Source: Paludisphaera borealis (lineage in GTDB: Bacteria; Planctomycetota; Planctomycetia; Isosphaerales; Isosphaeraceae). Taken from it: 64,000 bases of DNA. Each line of letters begins with the position of its first letter. The stretch's first letter is position 1. The stretch lies in assembly GCF_001956985.1 (NCBI RefSeq), contig NZ_CP019082.1:5890001-5954000 (forward strand), written 5' to 3'. Below, piece after piece: positions 39,053 to 47,367 of the stretch. The notes below the pieces were generated by a model. The model had not been told where the DNA came from and searched no databases. It saw only the letters and a list, made by a program, of their open reading frames with translations. Made by a program: the position numbers and the translations under genes.

Positions 39053-39224
39053 TGAGCAGGAGGACGGCCGTGGTGCCGATCAGGACGCCGAGAATCCAGA
39101 AGCAGAGGCGGAGGGATCGCATCCAGATCAGCGGCCACGACTCGTGGCGCGAGGCGCTGTAGACCAGGCTGAAGGCGACGACCAGGGGCAAGATCAGCCA
39201 GTAGAAGTTGGACGAGGCGTTCAT
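39036..39224 (-). CDS. Small two-TM membrane protein
   Basis: 62 aa: an N-terminal helix FYWLILPLVVAFSLVYSA, a charged loop SRHESWPLIWMRSLRLC and a second helix WILGVLIGTTAVLLLINT. It begins in a one-base overlap with the stop of the upstream 179-aa gene, so the two are coupled, and it overlaps the convergent membrane-protein gene by 17 bases. No family name can be given. Confidence 0.65.
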   Translation of the reverse strand: MNASSNFYWLILPLVVAFSLVYSASRHESWPLIWMRSLRLCFWILGVLIGTTAVLLLINTQV

Positions 39225-39763
39225 CAGACGGTTCCCTCCACCTTGACGCCCGCCGTCGCGGCCGTCGAGCCGGTTTCGGCGACTTCGGCCTCATCGACGT
39301 ACGCGGGGCCTTCGTAGGCGTCGTAGATGGCGAGCACGTTGAGCAGGCCGGCGGCGGTCGTGTAGATCGTGCCGATGTCGACCAGCTTGCCGAGCCGGGC
39401 GTGCAGGCCGTTGATCACGTTCTGCGGCGGCTCGGCCATGAATCCCCACAGGAAGTTCGAGTCCGGCCTGAAGTGGCGGATCGTCCCCTGGATCAGCGCG
39501 GGGAGCGCGGGGAGGCCGGCGAAGAACTGGCCGATGTAATACAGCGAGAACTTCTCGGGATTGCTCAGCGGGTTGACCCATCGCCAGTAGACGATTTTGC
39601 CTTCCCCGAGGGCGAAGCCGACGAAGTAGATGCTCAGGATGCAGATCGCGTACAGCCAGGCCTTGCCCTTGCGGCCTTGATAAAAATGGCCGAGGCCCGG
39701 GATCAGCCAGGCGAGGAACGCGGCTCTTAACGGATCTCGGAGGGGAATCGGCTGCTGGCTCAT
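39224..39763 (-). CDS. Membrane protein, DUF6677-like
   Basis: 179 aa. Starts MSQQPIPLRDPLRAAFLAWLIPGLGHFYQGRKGK, the leader of a planctomycete family that I believe is DUF6677; the PGLGHFYQGR motif also resembles TM2-type domains. Helices LYAICILSIYFVGFAL, YYIGQFFAGLPALPALI and an IYTTAAGLLNVLAIYDAYEGP segment follow. Function unknown. It is coupled to the 62-aa gene downstream. Confidence 0.7.
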   Translation of the reverse strand: MSQQPIPLRDPLRAAFLAWLIPGLGHFYQGRKGKAWLYAICILSIYFVGFALGEGKIVYWRWVNPLSNPEKFSLYYIGQFFAGLPALPALIQGTIRHFRPDSNFLWGFMAEPPQNVINGLHARLGKLVDIGTIYTTAAGLLNVLAIYDAYEGPAYVDEAEVAETGSTAATAGVKVEGTV

Positions 39764-39876
39764 GGGCGGGGAGGTCGTCCGATAGGGAAATTGTGTCCAC
39801 GATACGCGACCGACGTCGATCCTAACACGAATCCCAAGCCGTCATCCAGCCCTGGCGCTCCGACGACGGCGTGGGA

Positions 39877-40656
39877 CTAGCTCCAGGGAACCTGGCACTC
39901 GCGGGCCGCGCCGTCGACGACCTCGGACGAGACGGCTTCGAGACCGCGCGACGCGGCGGCCATCAGGGCGAGCGACGCCAGGCGATCGAGGCCCCGAGGG
40001 ACGCCCGACGAGAGCGCGTGCAGCCGGACGATCGCCGGGGGGGTGAAAAGCGGGTCGCCGCAGCCCGCGGCGGCGAGCTTCGCGGCCAGGTAACGCTCGA
40101 CCTCGGATCGCGTGAGGCGGTCGAGGCCGATCGTCAACGCCCAGGGGAGCGCCGGCTCGGGCTCGTCACGCTCGCGGACGGCCAGAATCACGGTCGCCGA
40201 CCCGCCGTCAAGCTGCGCCAGCCGCAGCAAGTCGGGCCGGTTCGACTCGTCCCACAAAGCCTCGGCGCCGTCGACGGCCAGCACCACGCGCCGGCCTTCG
40301 AGCGAGCAGACCTGGACGGCGCGCTCCAGCCTCCTCCAGCTCGCCGCACGGTCGCCTTGAGACGCGACGGCCGGCGCGCCGAGGCGGCCGGCCAGCTCGT
40401 TCCAGAGCCCGACGGCGTCGAAAGGATGGAAGGCCAGGGCGATCCGGCGGCCGGCCCGGCGGCTTTCGGCGACCGCCTGCACCAGGACCGTCGACTTTCC
40501 CAGCCCGGCCTCGGCTCGCAGCACGCCGAGCCGCTGGCCCGACTCGATCGTGTAGGCCAGCCGCGAGACGGCCTCCAGGTGCGAGGGCAGGGCGACGAAC
40601 GGCGATCCGCCGTCGTGGAAGGGTTCTCGATTCAGGCCCCAGTGTCGTTTCCACAT
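39877..40656 (-). CDS. ExeA/GspA-type AAA ATPase
   Basis: 259 aa. MWKRHWGLNREPFHD is the typical start of ExeA/MshM-like ATPases (YxxHFGLxxxPF). P-loop AEAGLGKST and Walker B VVLAVDGAEAL are present; a C-terminal lid (RLHALSSGVPRGLDRLASLALMAA) carries the sensor Arg. ExeA proteins help assemble secretin complexes; others serve in transposition (TniB). No secretin or peptidoglycan-binding domain is present, so this is a minimal single-domain form. It stands divergent to rsmE. Confidence 0.78.
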   Translation of the reverse strand: MWKRHWGLNREPFHDGGSPFVALPSHLEAVSRLAYTIESGQRLGVLRAEAGLGKSTVLVQAVAESRRAGRRIALAFHPFDAVGLWNELAGRLGAPAVASQGDRAASWRRLERAVQVCSLEGRRVVLAVDGAEALWDESNRPDLLRLAQLDGGSATVILAVRERDEPEPALPWALTIGLDRLTRSEVERYLAAKLAAAGCGDPLFTPPAIVRLHALSSGVPRGLDRLASLALMAAASRGLEAVSSEVVDGAARECQVPWS

Positions 40657-40763
40657 CCGCTTGGAACCCTCGATCGCCGGCCGGCCGATTGCCGGTTCGG
40701 GCGACTTGCTCTAGGATCGGAACTCACCGAGATCGTACGCGAAACCGCCTTCGGAGCCTGTTC

Positions 40764-41492
40764 GTGTCCAACCGTTTTTACTGTCCGACGCCGTCGCGCG
40801 AGGGGAAATTCCGGCTCGACGCCGAGGAATCGCGGCACCTGCTGCGGGTCTGCCGGCACACGGTCGGCGATCGGGTCGAGCTGTTCGACGGCGCGGGCCT
40901 GTCGTACGTCGCCCGCGTGGTCGAGTGCGGGAAAGACGCGGCCTGGCTCGAACCTGAAGGCCCGCCGACGTCCGATCCCGCGCCCCCTTGCTTGATCGAG
41001 ATCGGAACGGCCGTACCCAAGGGCGATCGCTTCGACTGGCTGGTTGAGAAGGCCGTCGAGCTGGGAGTCGCCCGGCTCGCGCCGCTGATCACCGAGCGGT
41101 CGGTGGTCGATCCGCGCGGATCGAAGCTCGACCGGCTGCGGAAGACGGTCGTCGAGGCTTCGAAGCAGTCGGGCCGGAGCCGGCTCATGGACATCGACGC
41201 TCCCACGAATCTGAGGGCGTTCCTCGAACGGTCCGACGGCCTGAAGCTTCTGGCCGACCCGGCGGGCGTCTCGCCCGAGGGCTGGCCGGCGATCGTCCGG
41301 GGCGCGGTCGTTCGGCTCGCCGTCGGGCCCGAGGGGGGCTTCACGGAAGCCGAACGCGCGCTGGCCGTGTCGCTGGGCTGGCGTCCGATCCGCCTGGGGC
41401 CCAATATTTTACGGATTGAGACCGCCGTGCTCGCCGGGGCAGCCGCGATTCTGGCCCGTTGCGAACCGGGTGACGATCAGCCGGTCCACTGA
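40764..41492 (+). CDS. rsmE: 16S rRNA (uracil(1498)-N(3))-methyltransferase
   Basis: 242 aa from GTG 40764, with GGAG 8 bases upstream. N-terminal PUA-like domain (RFYCP, LDAEESRHLLRVCRHTVGD), then a SPOUT knot: DWLVEKAVELGVARLAPLITERS, KLDRLRKTVVEASKQSGRS, and the SAM-binding VGPEGGFTEAERALA with LGPNILRIETAVLAG. It methylates U1498 of 16S rRNA. The 3' end overlaps the convergent VOC gene by 16 bases. Confidence 0.94.
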   Translation: MSNRFYCPTPSREGKFRLDAEESRHLLRVCRHTVGDRVELFDGAGLSYVARVVECGKDAAWLEPEGPPTSDPAPPCLIEIGTAVPKGDRFDWLVEKAVELGVARLAPLITERSVVDPRGSKLDRLRKTVVEASKQSGRSRLMDIDAPTNLRAFLERSDGLKLLADPAGVSPEGWPAIVRGAVVRLAVGPEGGFTEAERALAVSLGWRPIRLGPNILRIETAVLAGAAAILARCEPGDDQPVH

Positions 41493-41890
41493 CCGCCCGA
41501 GTTGTCCTGGTAGATCGACCAGACGAAGCCGTCGGGATCGCGGAGGGCGAACTCGCGCCATCCCCAGTCCTGGTCGGTCGGCTCGCCCGAGATGCTGATT
41601 AAGGCTCCCTGGTCGATGCAGTGCTGGTGGAAGCCGTCGACGTCGTCGACCTGGAGCTGAAGGTGGATTCCCACGCCGAGCCGGGTGTCGGCGAACTCCT
41701 CCGCGTGCGGCTCCTGGGGATGGAGCATCAGCGTGAATTGGCCGATCCGCAGGATCGCCAGGGTGAGCGGCCCGTTGTCCTCCTCGGCGTGCATTTGCAG
41801 CACCTCGGCGCCGACCACCTCGTTATAGAACTCGAGCGACCGGCGAACGTCTTTGACGTACAAGAAGACGCTCGTGACCGTGGCCGCCAT
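41477..41890 (-). CDS. VOC-family (glyoxalase/bleomycin-resistance fold) protein
   Basis: 137 aa; start ATG 41890 after GAGAGGGGG. Two βαβββ modules: VTSVFLYVKDVRRSLEFYNEVVG ... FTLMLHP and GIHLQLQVDDVDGFHQHCIDQGA ... REFALRDPDGFVWSIYQ. Possible metal ligands include His68 and a C-terminal Glu. This superfamily covers glyoxalases, dioxygenases and resistance proteins; the substrate cannot be named. Confidence 0.85.
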   Translation of the reverse strand: MAATVTSVFLYVKDVRRSLEFYNEVVGAEVLQMHAEEDNGPLTLAILRIGQFTLMLHPQEPHAEEFADTRLGVGIHLQLQVDDVDGFHQHCIDQGALISISGEPTDQDWGWREFALRDPDGFVWSIYQDNSGGQWTG

Positions 41891-42014
41891 GGAAACCCCC
41901 TCTCCAGACATGGTTGGATCCGCCTTTCCCTAAGGATTTTCGCGCAGAATACACCTAAGTCCGTAATCTGACAATCGAAACTAAGGCCGACGCCCCGCCG
42001 CCGTGATCGCCGAT

Positions 42015-43028
42015 TCAACCTGCGGGAGATGCGCGCGAATCTGCGGGCCGGGGCGGGTCGACGCCGCCTAAAAAATCAACGGTCCGGCGAATGGCCGGCA
42101 GCAGGTAGCCGACCGCCGAGTAGTGGCCGCAATCGCACCAGACGATCGGCGGCTTTCCCCCCGCTTCCCAGAGCGCTTTCGCCGAGGCCGGCGGCACGAC
42201 TTCATCGACGTTGCCGGCGATCATCAGCACGCGCTTACCTGCCATGCCGGCCGCGTATGTGAGCGGATCGTACGGGTCGGTCAGCCTTTTAAGATCGTCG
42301 ACCGTTCGGCCTGACTCCGTCCACATCTTGCGAAACGGCGCGGTCTCGGGCATGTCCCAGAGGACCTTCGACAGGTCGCCGCCGGCGAGCAACAGCGCGC
42401 CGCTGCGGATCTGGGGATCGACCGAGACGACCAGCGACGAGACGATTCCGCCCAGGCTGATCCCCGTCACGCCCAGCCGATCGGGGTCGACGTCGGGGCG
42501 CGTCGCCAGCCATCGCGCGGCCCGGCGGACGTCGCAGACCCCTTGCCGCATCGATCGCATCGACCGCTCGATGTCGTCCGATAGGAATTTCCGGGGGACC
42601 GGACCGGGGCCTCCGGTGGGCCGACGCTCGCCATAATAGGGGAGCTTGACGAACAGCGCCGCGACCCCCCGGTCGGCCAGACGGGCGGCCATGTAGCGGG
42701 AGAGCGGGAAATCGGACCCCAGAATATGAAGGACCACGACCGCCGGCCGCTTGCCGGAAAAGCCGACGGGAGCGAAATACTCGGCGTGAACCACGTTGTT
42801 CGCCGCGTCGGGCGTCTCGATCGGCGACGGAAAGGTCAGCCGGGAAACGGTATAGCGCGGCGTCGAGAAGACCGGAGTCCGCTCGTAGGCGAAAATCGCC
42901 GGCTCAAGCCGGAAGGGGGCCGGAACCGAACCCTCTTCAGGACCCGGTCGGAAATCGACCTCGCCGCGGTCGACGTCGACGGCCGACACGGCGACGCCGG
43001 CCCAGATCACGAGACAGGATAAGAACAT
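42015..43028 (-). CDS. Exported alpha/beta hydrolase
   Basis: 337 aa with an N-terminal hydrophobic segment (FLSCLVIWAGVAVSA). Fold landmarks: PAVVVLHILGSDF (oxyanion region), nucleophile elbow GISLGG, acid GNVDEVVPP and His in CGHYSAVG. The closest general class is dienelactone-hydrolase/acetyl-xylan-esterase-like hydrolases. Lone gene, divergent from the heptosyltransferase. Confidence 0.8.
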   Translation of the reverse strand: MFLSCLVIWAGVAVSAVDVDRGEVDFRPGPEEGSVPAPFRLEPAIFAYERTPVFSTPRYTVSRLTFPSPIETPDAANNVVHAEYFAPVGFSGKRPAVVVLHILGSDFPLSRYMAARLADRGVAALFVKLPYYGERRPTGGPGPVPRKFLSDDIERSMRSMRQGVCDVRRAARWLATRPDVDPDRLGVTGISLGGIVSSLVVSVDPQIRSGALLLAGGDLSKVLWDMPETAPFRKMWTESGRTVDDLKRLTDPYDPLTYAAGMAGKRVLMIAGNVDEVVPPASAKALWEAGGKPPIVWCDCGHYSAVGYLLPAIRRTVDFLGGVDPPRPADSRASPAG

Positions 43029-43139
43029 CGGCGGTCGGTCCTCGGTTCGGTCAGGAAGGCGATTGCCGGGTTGTGCTCAACGGACGTCCGAGCTACGCTA
43101 CGTCGCCAAGAAAGCATAGGGAAAGGGAGTTCCCCGGCG

Positions 43140-44207
43140 ATGGGATCATTATCGGAAGACGTAACCCGTCTGGCACCTGAACGCATCTGCATCATCAAGC
43201 CTAGCTCGCTGGGCGACGTCGTCCACTCGCTGCCGATCCTCCCGGCGCTCCGGACGCTCTGGCCCACCGCCCACATCAGTTGGGTGGTCAATTCGGCCTT
43301 CCGAGGCCTGATCGAAGGCCATCCCGACCTTAACCGAGTGATCGCCTATGACAAGGGCGGTTCGGGCGTCACGAGGCGCGGCGTGCTGGCGATGTCGAAG
43401 CTTTGCGGCGAGCTGGTCAAGGACGAGTTCGACCTGACGATCGACCTGCAAGGGCTGTTGCGGTCGGGGATCATGACGGCGGCCACGGGCGCGGCCCTGC
43501 GGGTGGGGCTCGACGACGCCCGTGAAGGCGCCGGGTGGTTCTACACGCATCGGGTTTCGGCCTCCCGACTCTCGGTCCACGCCGTCGACCGCGTGATGAG
43601 GGTGGCCGAGGCGCTCGGGGCGGCGCCCGCCGAGCCTTCGTTCCATCTGCCGATCCGCGAGTTGGACGAGGAGTGGGCTCGGAAGACCTTGGCGAGTATT
43701 CCCGGGCCTCGCCTGATCCTGAACATCGGCGCGCGTTGGCTGACCAAGCGGTGGCCGGTCGAGCATTTCGCCGAGATCGCGCGGCGAGCGGCCGCCGAGT
43801 TCGGCGCCGGGCTGATCGCCGTGGGCGGTCGCGAGGATCGCGAGCTGGTCGACGCGCTGCGAGAGAAGCTGGCCGGCGCGCCGATCGTCGACCTCTGCGG
43901 GGCGACGAGCCTGCTTCAGCTTGCGGCACTGGCGAAGCAGTCGGACCTGTACCTCTCGAACGACACCGGGCCGATCCATCTTGCGGCGGCGGCCGGAGCC
44001 TCGGTGGTGGGGATCTACACCTGCACCGATCCCAAGCTGACCGGCCCGTACGGCCCGCGCGCGGCGGTGGTCAAGAGCTGCGTCTGGTGCGCCCCGAGCT
44101 TCGTCAAGAACTGCGACCGCCTCGAATGCTTCACCGAGCTGTCGCCCGACCGCGTCTGGCCGACCGTCCACGCACGGCTGGCCCGCGCCCGGAGTTCGGC
44201 GGCCTGA
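43140..44207 (+). CDS. Heptosyltransferase-like glycosyltransferase (GT9)
   Basis: 355 aa from ATG 43140 (GGGAG ~11 bases upstream). GT-B fold: N-terminal RICIIKPSSLGDVVHSLPILPALR and C-terminal LILNIGARWLTKRWPVEHFAEI, YLSNDTGPIHLAAAAGASVVGIY, and the PYGP motif. These match ADP-heptose:LPS heptosyltransferases (WaaC/WaaF). It would add heptose to the inner core on the cytoplasmic side, consistent with kdsB and lpt genes nearby. Which heptosyltransferase it is cannot be told. Confidence 0.88.
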   Translation: MGSLSEDVTRLAPERICIIKPSSLGDVVHSLPILPALRTLWPTAHISWVVNSAFRGLIEGHPDLNRVIAYDKGGSGVTRRGVLAMSKLCGELVKDEFDLTIDLQGLLRSGIMTAATGAALRVGLDDAREGAGWFYTHRVSASRLSVHAVDRVMRVAEALGAAPAEPSFHLPIRELDEEWARKTLASIPGPRLILNIGARWLTKRWPVEHFAEIARRAAAEFGAGLIAVGGREDRELVDALREKLAGAPIVDLCGATSLLQLAALAKQSDLYLSNDTGPIHLAAAAGASVVGIYTCTDPKLTGPYGPRAAVVKSCVWCAPSFVKNCDRLECFTELSPDRVWPTVHARLARARSSAA

Positions 44208-44295
44208 GCCGCGGTGGGAAAGACGAACACGCGGCATTATGATGGGTTAGTGGACGAAAAAGGCACCGTGAGCAGTGGGGCGTCGAGAGCCGCGG

Positions 44296-47175
44296 ATGAC
44301 ACGATCACGCTACATCGTCGGAATCGATCTGGGGACGACCAATTGCGCCGTGGCGTACGTCGACACGAAGGGGCGTGAGCGGCCGGCGGCCGACATCCGG
44401 CCGTTCAACGTGCCGCAGCTCGTCGCGCCGGGCGAGACCGCGCCTCGGCCGACGCTCCCCTCGTTCCTGTACCTGGCGGGCGGCCCTGAGCTTCCAGCGG
44501 GCGCGGCGCTTCTGCCCTGGAGCGAGGGGAACGACCGGATCGTCGGCGAGTTCGCCCAGCTTCAAGGGGCGAAGGTGCCGAGCCGGCTGGTGTCGAGCGC
44601 CAAGAGCTGGCTCTGCCATCCGGGCGTCGATCGCGAGGCCGCCATCCTCCCCTGGGGCGCTCCCACCGGGATCAAGAAGGTCTCGCCGGTCGACGCCTCG
44701 GCGGCTTACCTGATCCACATCCGCGATTCGTGGAACCACGCGATGGCCGGCGGCGACGCCGCGCGGAATCTCGAAGCGCAGGAGGTCGTCCTGACCGTCC
44801 CCGCCTCGTTCGACGAGGCCGCGCGCGAGCTGACGATCGAGGCCGCCAAACGCGCCGGGCTGGCTTCGGTCACGCTGCTGGAGGAGCCCCAGGCCGCGTT
44901 CTATTGCTGGATCGTCACCCACCAGGACCGCTGGCAGCGCGAGGTTCGCGCCGGGGAGTTGATCCTGGTCTGCGACATCGGCGGCGGCACGACCGACTTC
45001 AGCCTGATCACCGTGACCGAGACGCCGACCGGCCCGGGCTTTCGGCGGGTCGCCGTCGGCGATCACCTGATGCTCGGCGGCGACAACATCGACCTCGCCC
45101 TGGCCCACCACGTAGAGCGGAAACTCGGCGGGCTGCGGCTCGACTCCGAGCAGTGGAGCGCCCTGCGGTTCGCCTGCCGGACGGCCAAGGAGAAGCTCCT
45201 GCTTGACCAGCGGCCGCCGATCGAGCGCTGGCCGGTGACGATCGCCGGACGCGGTTCGAAGCTGATCGGCGGCAGCATCCAGTCGGAGCTGACGCGCGAC
45301 GAGGTCCGCGAGATCGCCATCGCCGGCTTCTTCCCGATGGTCGAGCGCGGCACCGAGCCCGACCGAGGCGCGAAGCTCGGGCTCCAGGAGTTCGGCCTGC
45401 CGTTCGTCGCCGATCCGGCCGTCCCCAAGCACCTCTCGGCGTTCCTCCGCCGCCACCGGGCCGAGGCGATCGGGCAGGGGGGGCAGCAGCCCGACGACCG
45501 CCCCGCGCGGCCCGACGCGATCCTGTTCAACGGTGGCGCGCTCACACCCGACAGCCTTCGAGAGCGGATCGTGCGAGTCGTCGGCTCGTGGTTCGCCGAC
45601 GATCCCGGCCCGCCTTACGCCCCGCGCGTGCTGACGAACGTCTCGCTCGACCTCGCCGTGGCCCAGGGAGCGGCGTATTACGGGGTCGTCCGTCGCGGCG
45701 GCGGCATCCGGATCGGCGGCGGCACCGCGCGGTCGTTCTACGTCGGGCTTGAAACCGGCGACCCGACCAAGCCGTGGCTCTGCGTCGTCCCCCGCGACGT
45801 CGAGGAAGGGGACGAGGTCGACGTCGCCGGGCGCGACTTCGATCTGTTGATGGGACAGCCGGTCGTCTTCCCGCTGGCCAGCAGCTCGGTCCGGCCCGAC
45901 GATCGGCCGGGCGATCTAGTGGCCGCCGACCCCGACTCGATCCGCGAGCTGCCGCCGCTGCAAAGCCTGATGCGCGTCGGCCGCAAGGCCAAGGCCGAGC
46001 GCGTGGCCGTCCGCCTCGCCGCGCGGGTGACCGAGATCGGCACCATCGAGCTCTGGTGCCAGTCGCGGACCGACGACCGCCGCTGGCGGCTCCAGATCCA
46101 GCTTCGCGGGCCGTCCGGCCAGACGACCCCGCAAACGTCCGTCTCCGTGGCGGGCGTCGAGACCGACCGGATCATCATCGAGCAGACCGAGCTGGATGCG
46201 GCGATCGCGGCGATCCAGACCGCCTTCCAGTCGTCGGCCGGCGCCGCCAGCTCGGAAACCGGCCCGTCGCGGCTCGTCAAGCGGCTCGAAGAGATCCTCG
46301 ACGTCCAGCGCGACGGCTGGCCGCCGTCGGCCCTGCGCGCGTTCTGGGAGCCGCTCCGCGACCTGGCCGACCAGCGGACCAAGAGCCCGCAGCACGAATC
46401 GCGATGGTACAACATCGTCGGCTACGCGCTCCGGCCGGGCCGAGGCTTCCCGCTTGACGAGATCCGCATCAAGGCCCTCTGGCCGGTCTTCCATCAAGGG
46501 GTCCGGCACGGCAAGGACGTCCAGTGCTGGGCCGAGTGGTGGATTCTCTGGCGGCGCGTCGCGGCCGGTCTGAATCGCCAGCATCACGACGAGATCCATC
46601 GTCGGCTCGCCCCATTCCTGCTCCCCGCGAAGGGCGTCAGCGCCTCGAAGAAGGCCGGCCGGCCCAAGCCCGAGGCGCACGAGACGGCCGAGATGTGGCG
46701 GTGCGCGTCGAGCCTCGAACGGCTCGCGCCCGAGGTCAAGGAGCAACTCGGAAGCGTCCTGGTGAAGGAGCTGGCCCGGCCGGCGCCGGCCGGCTACGTG
46801 CTCTGGTGCCTGGGAAGGCTGGGGGCGCGGGTGCCGCTGTACGGCCTGGCGAATACGGTCGTGGGCCGCGAGAAGGCCGAGCGCTGGGCCGAAGCTTTGC
46901 TCGCCCGCGAGTTCGCCGCCGGTCGCGAGACCGCCGACGCGATCTTCGCCCTCAGCCAGATCGCCCGCTACTCCGGCGACCGCGCCCGCGACCTGGCCGA
47001 CCCGATCCGCGACCGCGTGCTCGACCGCCTGTCGACCCTCGGCGCCGACGACGACGTCTTGAAGCCCGTCCGCGAGTACCACGAACTCGAAGCCGCCCAG
47101 GAAGGCCAGGCGCTCGGCGACGCCCTGCCGATCGGCCTCCGCCTGCGGACGGAGACCACGGCTGAGGAATCGTGA
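44296..47175 (+). CDS. Hsp70-family protein with long C-terminal DUF3731-like region
   Basis: 959 aa from ATG 44296; a GTG 7 codons upstream is an alternative. The actin-like ATPase covers ~1-470: phosphate-1 YIVGIDLGTTNCAVAYVD, VVLTVPASFDEAARELTIEAAKRAG, LLEEPQAAFYCW, phosphate-2 LVCDIGGGTTDFSL. It lacks the usual DnaK substrate-binding domain; instead ~500 residues follow with LEEILDVQRDGWPPSALRAFW and WYNIVGYALRPGRGFPLDE, a module I recall as DUF3731 in proteobacterial and planctomycete Hsp70 homologues. Role unknown, presumably a specialised chaperone; no GrpE/DnaJ next to it. Confidence 0.85.
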   Translation: MTRSRYIVGIDLGTTNCAVAYVDTKGRERPAADIRPFNVPQLVAPGETAPRPTLPSFLYLAGGPELPAGAALLPWSEGNDRIVGEFAQLQGAKVPSRLVSSAKSWLCHPGVDREAAILPWGAPTGIKKVSPVDASAAYLIHIRDSWNHAMAGGDAARNLEAQEVVLTVPASFDEAARELTIEAAKRAGLASVTLLEEPQAAFYCWIVTHQDRWQREVRAGELILVCDIGGGTTDFSLITVTETPTGPGFRRVAVGDHLMLGGDNIDLALAHHVERKLGGLRLDSEQWSALRFACRTAKEKLLLDQRPPIERWPVTIAGRGSKLIGGSIQSELTRDEVREIAIAGFFPMVERGTEPDRGAKLGLQEFGLPFVADPAVPKHLSAFLRRHRAEAIGQGGQQPDDRPARPDAILFNGGALTPDSLRERIVRVVGSWFADDPGPPYAPRVLTNVSLDLAVAQGAAYYGVVRRGGGIRIGGGTARSFYVGLETGDPTKPWLCVVPRDVEEGDEVDVAGRDFDLLMGQPVVFPLASSSVRPDDRPGDLVAADPDSIRELPPLQSLMRVGRKAKAERVAVRLAARVTEIGTIELWCQSRTDDRRWRLQIQLRGPSGQTTPQTSVSVAGVETDRIIIEQTELDAAIAAIQTAFQSSAGAASSETGPSRLVKRLEEILDVQRDGWPPSALRAFWEPLRDLADQRTKSPQHESRWYNIVGYALRPGRGFPLDEIRIKALWPVFHQGVRHGKDVQCWAEWWILWRRVAAGLNRQHHDEIHRRLAPFLLPAKGVSASKKAGRPKPEAHETAEMWRCASSLERLAPEVKEQLGSVLVKELARPAPAGYVLWCLGRLGARVPLYGLANTVVGREKAERWAEALLAREFAAGRETADAIFALSQIARYSGDRARDLADPIRDRVLDRLSTLGADDDVLKPVREYHELEAAQEGQALGDALPIGLRLRTETTAEES

Positions 47176-47212
47176 GGTTCGGACAGCCATCAAGATAGGC
47201 TGTTGCGAGCAT

Positions 47213-47350
47213 GCCTTCTCCCCTTGCGGGAGAAGGTGGCCGAAGGCCGGATGAGGGGTGGTCGTAATAGGATGGGGGCATCGAACGCCTTGGCGATCGA
47301 ATACCCCTCATCCGCCGCTGCGCGGCACCTTCTCCCGCAAGGGGAGAAGG
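47213..47350. repeat. Palindromic intergenic element, family B, copy 3
   Basis: Same inverted repeat as at 4602 and 11316, in the convergent gap between the Hsp70 gene and the esterase gene. The left flank CCATCAAGATAGGCTGTTGC (47188-47207) is shared with copy 2, so the element may extend to about 47187-47350. Confidence 0.9.
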
Positions 47351-47367
47351 GAATTCGTCTTCGGCCC

